A stretch of 5,911 bases of DNA, taken from Acidobacteriota bacterium (lineage in GTDB: Bacteria; Acidobacteriota; Terriglobia; UBA7540). Below, piece by piece: positions 1-4,915 of this stretch (position 1 is its first letter; every line of letters starts with the position of its first letter). The position numbers and the translations under genes are program-made. The stretch spans positions 1-5,911 of the forward strand of contig JAJXZM010000209.1 in assembly GCA_021780055.1 (NCBI GenBank). Reading direction: 5' to 3'. Below the pieces are notes generated by a model. It was not told the origin of the DNA, ran no database searches, and was given only the letters and a program-made list of their open reading frames with translations.

Positions 1-2
1 CG

Positions 3-1460
3 GCAGACGCCTCGGCCGAACCCCAACCCCTGGCCGATCCGTCACCCGTGGAACTGTCAAACAGCTTCGCACGCGTTGCTGAGCAAATCGAACCATCTGT
101 CGTCAACATCACCACGGAAACAACCGTGCATATTTCGGGGCGGGGCTTCGGATCGCAGGGCCAGGAACCGTTTGGTGATTTCTTCAACCGTTTTTTCAAC
201 TTCGGCAAACCCGGTGCGCCTCCTGACCATTATCAGCGCCGTAGCCTGGGCTCTGGCGTCGTTCTCGATCCGCGCGGGTATGTTCTGACCAACTATCACG
301 TGGTTATGCAGAAGGAAGCCGATAAGCCAGTGGACAGGATTGAGGTCTATCTGCACGGCGACGAGGCCACGCACTACCGGGCCCGGCTCGTCGGGGCAGA
401 TAAATGGACCGACCTCGCTGTCGTCAGGATCGACGCGGGAAAGAGTCTTCAAGCCGCTCAGTTTGGAGATTCATCTGCAGCCAAAGTGGGGGACTGGGTG
501 CTCGCCGTCGGCAGCCCCTTCGGGCTGGAATCAACGGTGACCGCGGGCATCATCAGTGCCAAGGGGCGCGACATTGAGCCGGGGCAGGACGGACAATTCA
601 AGCGGTTTATTCAGACCGACGCTGCCATAAACCCTGGAAACAGCGGCGGTCCGCTGGTCAACATGGCCGGGCACGTGATCGGTATCAACACCGCAATCGC
701 TACCAACCAGGGAGCGAATGACGGTGTTGGTTTTGCGATCCCTTCCGATACGGCCCGTGCCATTTATAATACGTTGATTAACTCCGGCAAGGTGGAACGC
801 GGTGCGATTGGAGTAACTTTCCTTGACCAGAGCAATCCGGCGCTGTTGCGTAGCTTTGGCGCTGAGCATGGAGTTGTGGTGAACAACGTTGAGCCGGGCA
901 GTCCGGCCGAGCGCGCAGGTCTGAAGATGGGCGATGTCATCCTCTCCGTTAACGGCCAGTCCATCAATTCCGGGAACGACCTTGTAGAAATTGTCTCCCA
1001 AAGCAGGATCGGCAGTCAGGTCAAGCTGGACATCCTGCGCGACGGGAAACAGATGACCGCGTCGGTCGAAGTTGCGGACCGCAATGCCATTCTGGCCCAG
1101 CAACAAACCAGCCAGGTCCCGAGTAACGACAGGAACGCACCCGAGGAAGCCGGCGGCGTTCTGGGTATGAGCGTCCGCAACCTATCGGCCGCAGAGGCAT
1201 CCCTGCTGGTGAAATCATTGCATCTCTCCAAGCAGCAGGGTGTGCTAGTTGTGGACATCGTGCCCGAAGGGTTTGCCACTGAGCTCAGCGTGCGGACAGG
1301 CGACATTATCCTCAGCGTCAATCACCAGCCGGTTGCCTCCGTGGACGACTTCGCGCGGGTCCAGAAGATTCTCCGGCCTGGGCAGGACGTTTTGCTGCTT
1401 GTGGCTCGACAAGCGGGGCAGACTTTTACTACTATGTTTCTGGCCGATACTTTGCACTAA
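3..1460 (+). CDS. htrA: Do/HtrA (DegP-type) periplasmic serine endopeptidase, 5' partial
   Basis: Envelope serine protease/chaperone that cleaves or refolds damaged exported proteins. The frame is open to the window's left edge, so the true start and signal peptide lie upstream. The GTG at 48 is merely the first start-like codon, and the residues before it (an Ala/Pro-rich stretch) look like the start of a mature exported protein. Numbering from GTG 48: a Phe/Gly-rich loop lies at about 30-60. The trypsin-like domain has catalytic His84 in TNYHVV, Asp122 in WTDLAVV and Ser199 in GNSGGPL. PDZ1 spans about 251-345 and PDZ2 about 370-465. This is the standard protease-PDZ-PDZ layout of DegP/DegQ/MucD and no key residue is missing. 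The stop TAA lies 7 nt before the next gene, suggesting an operon. DegP, DegQ and MucD cannot be told apart from this sequence, so the symbol is the generic family name. Confidence 0.95.
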   Translation, partial: ADASAEPQPLADPSPVELSNSFARVAEQIEPSVVNITTETTVHISGRGFGSQGQEPFGDFFNRFFNFGKPGAPPDHYQRRSLGSGVVLDPRGYVLTNYHVVMQKEADKPVDRIEVYLHGDEATHYRARLVGADKWTDLAVVRIDAGKSLQAAQFGDSSAAKVGDWVLAVGSPFGLESTVTAGIISAKGRDIEPGQDGQFKRFIQTDAAINPGNSGGPLVNMAGHVIGINTAIATNQGANDGVGFAIPSDTARAIYNTLINSGKVERGAIGVTFLDQSNPALLRSFGAEHGVVVNNVEPGSPAERAGLKMGDVILSVNGQSINSGNDLVEIVSQSRIGSQVKLDILRDGKQMTASVEVADRNAILAQQQTSQVPSNDRNAPEEAGGVLGMSVRNLSAAEASLLVKSLHLSKQQGVLVVDIVPEGFATELSVRTGDIILSVNHQPVASVDDFARVQKILRPGQDVLLLVARQAGQTFTTMFLADTLH

Positions 1461-1467
1461 CACGACT

Positions 1468-1974
1468 ATGTTGAAATCTCCCACAAGTCGGCGCCAACGG
1501 ATACAATGGACTGCGATCGTCACGGCACTTCTGCTGATGGCTCCGGCCCTGCAACTGAACGGCGCGCAAAAACGAAAATCGCATGCCGTGCGCAAATCCG
1601 CGCCGCACCGCCGTGTTCGTCATTTCCGCCGGTATCGACCTTCCCACCGCCGTTATACACAGGTCAGAATTCAGCCCGAACGTGTCAAAGAGATCCAACA
1701 GGCGCTGGTGGATGCAGGTACCCTGCATGAAACACCCAACGGCAGCTGGGACCTGGCTACGCGCGACGCCATGAAGCAATTCCAGAAGCAAAACGGATTT
1801 GCTCCCACCGGATTGCCCGAGGCAAAGCCCCTGATGAAACTCGGCTTGGGACCTCACCCGCTGCCGCCAGGCCTGGGGCCTCAACCGTCAACCCAAACCG
1901 AAGCTGAAAGCGAGGCAGAAACCACTTTGAATTCTGCTGCGCCGGCCCTAAAGAAACCCACTTCTTCAAACTAA
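1468..1974 (+). CDS. small exported peptidoglycan-binding-domain protein with basic linker
   Basis: Predicted 168-residue protein. The frame is open further upstream inside htrA, but the ATG at 1468 follows the htrA stop by 7 nt and gives a sensible N-terminus, so I start it there. No clear Shine-Dalgarno precedes it, which points to translational coupling with htrA. Residues 1-13 are basic, and a hydrophobic stretch at about 14-30 looks like a signal peptide or membrane anchor (possible cleavage after LNGA). Residues 35-63 hold 13 Arg/Lys and 4 His with no acidic residue. Residues about 70-128 fit the PG_binding_1 fold (V-x-IQQAL, then TRDAMKQFQKQNG and a final L-M-KLGLG), which binds cell-wall peptidoglycan in other proteins. 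The tail (129-168) is rich in Pro, Glu and Thr. There is no catalytic domain. A role localising or modulating HtrA at the wall is inferred from position alone. Confidence 0.8.
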   Translation: MLKSPTSRRQRIQWTAIVTALLLMAPALQLNGAQKRKSHAVRKSAPHRRVRHFRRYRPSHRRYTQVRIQPERVKEIQQALVDAGTLHETPNGSWDLATRDAMKQFQKQNGFAPTGLPEAKPLMKLGLGPHPLPPGLGPQPSTQTEAESEAETTLNSAAPALKKPTSSN

Positions 1975-2203
1975 AAATTTGCATCTAAGACAGTTGGGGA
2001 AGCCAGAGTCACAGCCGGCTCTCAATGGAATTGCCGGGTATTCGACTCCAAACTTTGGGACGCAAGGGACACACAGGGCACAAACAGCAGGGGCTGAAAT
2101 TGTCTCTCTCCACCCGCACTTTAGGAACCAAGTTCGGTGAGAGTACAGGTTCAGCGCTTCTGTAATTTGTGCACAACTACGAGTTGGAATGGAGGATTTT
2201 CAT
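1975..2203 (+). promoter_or_regulatory. intergenic leader/promoter region upstream of the SYLF gene
   Basis: This non-coding stretch precedes the SYLF gene. It contains four G-runs (GGG at 2057, 2066 and 2076, GGGG at 2090). TGTAAT at 2161-2166 matches a sigma-70 -10 box at 5 of 6 bases, but no acceptable -35 lies at 16-18 bp. A perfect palindrome TTGTGCACAA is at 2167-2176 and a hairpin CAACT-acg-AGTTG at 2174-2186. I see no convincing rho-independent terminator after the upstream gene, so read-through from it is possible. Promoter assignment is weak. Confidence 0.35.
2191..2195 (+). promoter_or_regulatory. Shine-Dalgarno deciding the SYLF gene start
   Basis: GGAGG sits 8 nt before ATG 2204, an ideal spacing. 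The alternative in-frame ATG at 2189 overlaps this site and lacks one of its own. Starting at 2204 also places a basic Met-Lys-Val-Arg directly before the hydrophobic signal peptide core. Confidence 0.85.
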
Positions 2204-2881
2204 ATGAAGGTTCGATTTCTAATGGTCACTCTGCTGCTGGCGGGAATGGCGGTTCCGGTGCTTGCAGATTCCGGCCGCCAGTTGGACCTTGACCGCATCC
2301 GCAATTCACGCTTTGCCTTTGAGGACATTATGAACGCGCCGGACAAAGGCATTCCGCAGGACCTGCTCGGGTCCGCCAAGTGCATTGCAATTATTCCCGG
2401 CGAAAAGCGCGCGGCATTCGTCTTTGGAGGTAGTTACGGGCGGGGCCTGGTAACCTGCCGAACCGCAAGCGGCTGGAGCGCTCCGGCATTCCTGATGGTG
2501 AGTGGAGGGAGTTTCGGTTTTCAGATCGGTGGATCGTCCACTGACATCATCATGATTTTCAGGAACCGCAACGGCATGGACCACCTGCTGAGCGACAAAT
2601 TCAAGGTGGGCGCTGACGCCAGTGCGGCAGCGGGCCCGGTTGGGCGCAGTGCTGCTGCGGCCACCGATGCCGAGATGCACGCCGAAATCCTGACCTATTC
2701 TCGCAGCAGGGGAGTCTTTGCCGGGGTCAGCCTGAACGGCGCGGTAGTAAAACCCGACAGGACTGCAGACCAGGCCATGTACGGGGCAGACATTGAAGCG
2801 GCATCCATTCTGGACGGCCACGTCGCCGCCCCGGCAGAAGCGCAGGGTCTGCTGGCCGTCATCGGGAAGAACGCCCATTAA
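2204..2881 (+). CDS. exported SYLF-domain (Ysc84-type) lipid-binding protein
   Basis: Predicted 225 residues. Residues 1-21 form a signal peptide (MKVRF, a hydrophobic core, then VLA before Asp22), so the protein is probably periplasmic or envelope-attached. There is no lipobox cysteine. The rest is one SYLF domain, the family named for SH3YL1, Ysc84/Lsb4 and plant FYVE proteins, whose eukaryotic members bind phosphoinositides. Recognisable blocks are CIAIIPGEKRAAFVFGGSYG at 60-79, GGSFGFQIGGSSTDIIMI at 101-118, an Ala-rich stretch about 137-154, and YSRSRGVFAGVSLNGAVV at 165-182. Length is typical for bacterial members, which run roughly 200-250 residues. The bacterial function is poorly defined; membrane lipid binding is the usual family inference. 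It converges with the aldehyde dehydrogenase gene and is separated from the htrA pair by 229 nt, so it is probably its own unit. Confidence 0.93.
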   Translation: MKVRFLMVTLLLAGMAVPVLADSGRQLDLDRIRNSRFAFEDIMNAPDKGIPQDLLGSAKCIAIIPGEKRAAFVFGGSYGRGLVTCRTASGWSAPAFLMVSGGSFGFQIGGSSTDIIMIFRNRNGMDHLLSDKFKVGADASAAAGPVGRSAAAATDAEMHAEILTYSRSRGVFAGVSLNGAVVKPDRTADQAMYGADIEAASILDGHVAAPAEAQGLLAVIGKNAH

Positions 2882-2998
2882 GCACTGGCCGCTGAACTGA
2901 TGCTGCCGGCTGTTGCGGCGGGCTATGACTGCCGGAAGCGTTGTTGTGAAACACCGGTGTTCATTAGCCGCCGCTTCAAGCCACTTCGCTGTGTGTGC
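2882..2998. other. convergent intergenic gap
   Basis: This 117-nt gap separates the 3' ends of the SYLF and aldehyde dehydrogenase genes. It holds a perfect 12-bp palindrome AACACCGGTGTT at 2950-2961 and a weak GC stem near 2904-2922 (CTGCCG / CGGCGG). Neither is followed by a T-run on either strand, so I cannot call a canonical rho-independent terminator. No gene is seen here. Confidence 0.5.
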
Positions 2999-4489
2999 TC
3001 ACGTATCAATCTGCGCCCGCTGCAGCTTGTCGCTGTAATCGATATAAACCGACTTCCACTCCGTATAGAAGTCGAGCGCAGCTGTAGCGGCTTCGCGGTG
3101 GCCATTGCCGGTCTGCTTGGCTCCGCCGAACGGCAAGTGTGTTTCCGCACCGATGGTGGGCGCGTTTACATAAAAAATCCCGGTCTCCATTTCCCGCATG
3201 GCCTTGAAGGCATCGTTGATGTTTCGCGTGTAAATCGACGACGACAGGCCATAGGCCACGCCGTTTGCAATTTCGATGGCGTGCTCCAGGTTGTTGCACG
3301 GGAGCAGCGCAACCACCGGCCCAAAAATTTCCTCCCGGCAGATTCGCATCCCGGGCTCGCAGTCGGCAAAAATCGTTGGAGCGTAGAACCAGCCACGGTC
3401 GTATTCTCCCCCGGTCAGCCGCCCACCGCCGCAAAGAACGCGGGCGCCTTCCTGTACGCCGATTTCAACATAGCGTTCCACCTTGCTGAGTTGGGACTGG
3501 TTTATGAGCGGCCCCACCTGAACACCCGGATCGGCGCCGTTGCCGACCTTCAACTTGCCGGCCCGCTCAACAAACCTTTGAGAAAATTCCGTGTAAATGT
3601 CTTTGTGAAGAATGATGCGGCTTGTTGCAGTGCAACGCTGGCCGGTGGTTCCAAAGCCTCCCCAGATGGCCCCGTCCAGGGCCAGGTCCAGGTTGGCATC
3701 ATCCATCACGATGATGGCGTTCTTGCCTCCCATTTCAAGACATATATGCTTGAACAGGTCGGCGCCGGCGTGGGCCACCTGCCTGCCAACTTCTGTTGAG
3801 CCGGTAAACGAAATCACCGGAACGTCAGGATGCGTTGCCAGCGGCGCGCCAGCATCAGGCCCGAAACCACTAACGTAGTTGACAACGCCCGGGGGCAGGC
3901 CTGCTTCCTCGAGCGTCTTCACCAGATTCAGGGCCGAGAGCGGAGTGTCTTCCGCCGGCTTGATGACCACCGTGTTTCCGCAGATCACCGCCGGCATAAT
4001 TTTCCAGGCAGGAATCGCCATCGGAAAGTTCCACGGCGTAATCAAACCGCAAACGCCGATGGGGCTCCGAACCGACATGCAGAACTTGCTGGGAAGCTCG
4101 GACGTTGTGGTCTGGCCAAACAACCGCCGTCCTTCTCCTGCCATATAGAATGTCATGTCAATGGCTTCCTGGACGTCACCGCGAGCCTCCTCGATCGGTT
4201 TGCCCATCTCGCGCGTCATGTCGCGAGCCAGGGTGTCCTTGCGCTCGGCAAGCAAATGGCCTGCGCGGAACAGGATCTCCGCCCGCTTCGGAGGCGGCGT
4301 TCTTCTCCACGCAGGGAAGGCCGCCTTTGCTGCCGCAGCGGCCGCCGCGACGTCTTCGGCATTTGACTTCTGGAAGGAACCGATCCGGTCCGTTGTATCC
4401 GCCGGATTGATGTTGTCAAAAGTTTTGCGGCCGGCTGATTCCTGCCATTGGCCGCCAATATAATTCTTGAAAATCTGTGCGTCTGCCAT
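2999..4489 (-). CDS. NAD(P)-dependent aldehyde dehydrogenase family protein
   Basis: A 496-residue cytosolic enzyme of the ALDH superfamily, which oxidises an aldehyde to its carboxylate with NAD(P)+. Full family length. Key residues are all present: oxyanion Asn154 in PWNFP, cofactor-binding Lys177 in VIKPAE, the Rossmann-loop motif FTGSTEVG at 228-235, general base Glu252 in LEMGGKN, nucleophile Cys286 in GQRCTA, and Glu387 in EEIFGPV. The C-terminal part carries [16 protein letters not shown] and FYTEWKSVY. The overall style resembles semialdehyde dehydrogenases such as the 2,5-dioxovalerate (alpha-ketoglutaric semialdehyde) group, but I cannot fix the substrate. The start ATG at 4489-4487 has AGGAGG upstream. 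The gene converges with the SYLF gene and diverges from hrcA, so neighbours give no pathway clue. A 299-codon plus-strand frame opposite it is a shadow. Confidence 0.95.
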   Translation of the reverse strand: MADAQIFKNYIGGQWQESAGRKTFDNINPADTTDRIGSFQKSNAEDVAAAAAAAKAAFPAWRRTPPPKRAEILFRAGHLLAERKDTLARDMTREMGKPIEEARGDVQEAIDMTFYMAGEGRRLFGQTTTSELPSKFCMSVRSPIGVCGLITPWNFPMAIPAWKIMPAVICGNTVVIKPAEDTPLSALNLVKTLEEAGLPPGVVNYVSGFGPDAGAPLATHPDVPVISFTGSTEVGRQVAHAGADLFKHICLEMGGKNAIIVMDDANLDLALDGAIWGGFGTTGQRCTATSRIILHKDIYTEFSQRFVERAGKLKVGNGADPGVQVGPLINQSQLSKVERYVEIGVQEGARVLCGGGRLTGGEYDRGWFYAPTIFADCEPGMRICREEIFGPVVALLPCNNLEHAIEIANGVAYGLSSSIYTRNINDAFKAMREMETGIFYVNAPTIGAETHLPFGGAKQTGNGHREAATAALDFYTEWKSVYIDYSDKLQRAQIDT

Positions 4490-4499
4490 AAACCCTCAT

Positions 4500-4505
4500 C
4501 CTCCT
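4500..4505 (-). promoter_or_regulatory. Shine-Dalgarno of the aldehyde dehydrogenase gene
   Basis: On the minus strand AGGAGG lies 10 nt before the ATG whose first base is 4489. The spacing is slightly long, but the match is perfect and supports this start. A second purine run, GAGGG, lies closer at 4493-4497. Confidence 0.75.
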
Positions 4506-4871
4506 GCATCCACTCGTAGCACGTGGAGGTGCCTCGTGCGCTGCTTGATTAACAATATACCTCCGGATGAAATACACGAGGGAACTGCTGTGCCGGAAAA
4601 TACGCGGCGGATTTGCAGTGCAGATTCCCCCCGGTAGTGACGTCTTGAACGGGGCCAGGGCAGGGCGCTCCCCGGAACGGAATGCGCCGACATATGTGGC
4701 CTAACACGGTAGCCTTCATGGCGGGTCAAAGCAGCCTGTAAAGTTCATAGTCCGTTTTCCGGCTCTGAACCTCTTGCGCAAGCCTATGAAAATTGATAAT
4801 TATCTCTTGCCGGAATGAGCAACCGGATTCTGTGTAAGTTAAAGAACCGCCCAAAGTTGCGATGCGAAGCA

Positions 4872-4900
4872 TTGACACAAATTAGCCTGCCGAATAGTAT
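4872..4900 (+). promoter_or_regulatory. sigma-70 promoter of hrcA
   Basis: A perfect -35 TTGACA (4872-4877), an exact 17-bp spacer, and TAGTAT (4895-4900, 4 of 6 to the -10 consensus) followed by AT-rich sequence. The predicted transcription start is about 4906-4908. A small inverted repeat ATGC-GAA-GCAT (4862-4872) abuts the -35 box and could be a protein-binding site. Because the ATG at 4916 would then have only an 8-10 nt leader, this promoter bears on which hrcA start is used. Confidence 0.75.
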
Positions 4901-4915
4901 AAAATAGAGTAGCTT

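Larger units (their letters stand above)
4490..4915. other. divergent regulatory gap between aldehyde dehydrogenase and hrcA
   Basis: About 426 nt without a convincing gene. From left to right it holds: the dehydrogenase Shine-Dalgarno; an inverted repeat GCACG/CGTGC at 4519-4539; a pair of related CCGGA...AAATAC blocks at 4563-4578 and 4593-4606; a 15-bp imperfect palindrome at 4611-4625; inverted CGGGG/CCCCG at 4650-4674; ACATATGT at 4690-4697; CTTGCGCAAG at 4773-4782; GATAATTATC at 4795-4804; and the hrcA promoter at 4872-4900. I found no convincing sigma-70 promoter for the dehydrogenase on the minus strand (a TATATT near 4550 has no good -35). No CIRCE element was seen. A minus-strand open frame at 4496-4729 lacks recognisable protein features. 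Confidence 0.55.

Noticed and set aside
48..50. GTG at 48 as the real htrA start
   Set aside because: The frame continues open to the window edge and this start would leave the protease without an export signal, so the gene is better read as 5' truncated by the window.
531..1106. Minus-strand 191-codon frame inside htrA
   Set aside because: The opposite strand encodes the protease Ser motif and first PDZ domain; the antisense product resembles no family.
2306..2878. Minus-strand 190-codon frame inside the SYLF gene
   Set aside because: It overlaps a clear SYLF domain and has no domain or start signal of its own.
3624..3636. Perfect palindrome GTTGCA-G-TGCAAC inside the aldehyde dehydrogenase, sharing TTGCAGTGCA with the intergenic palindrome at 4611-4625
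   Set aside because: It falls exactly on the codons for the catalytic Arg-Cys-Thr-Ala-Thr block, so protein constraint explains it. Shared 10-mers are expected by chance in a window of this size.
2900..3799. Long plus-strand open frame opposite the aldehyde dehydrogenase
   Set aside because: It lies almost entirely antisense to a gene with complete catalytic motifs, and its translation shows no recognisable domain. It is a GC-driven shadow frame.
4650..4674. CGGGG/CCCCG inverted repeat as a terminator
   Set aside because: The arms are only 5 bp with a 15-nt loop and no T-run. It is also upstream of both flanking genes, not downstream of one.
4496..4729. Possible 77-residue minus-strand gene in the divergent gap
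   Set aside because: No Shine-Dalgarno, domain or hydrophobic pattern. It runs through the dehydrogenase leader and Shine-Dalgarno, so I treat it as chance.
4882..4915. TTAGC ... GAGTAGCTTA near the hrcA promoter as a CIRCE operator
   Set aside because: The halves differ from the consensus at several positions and the spacing is 16 nt instead of 9.
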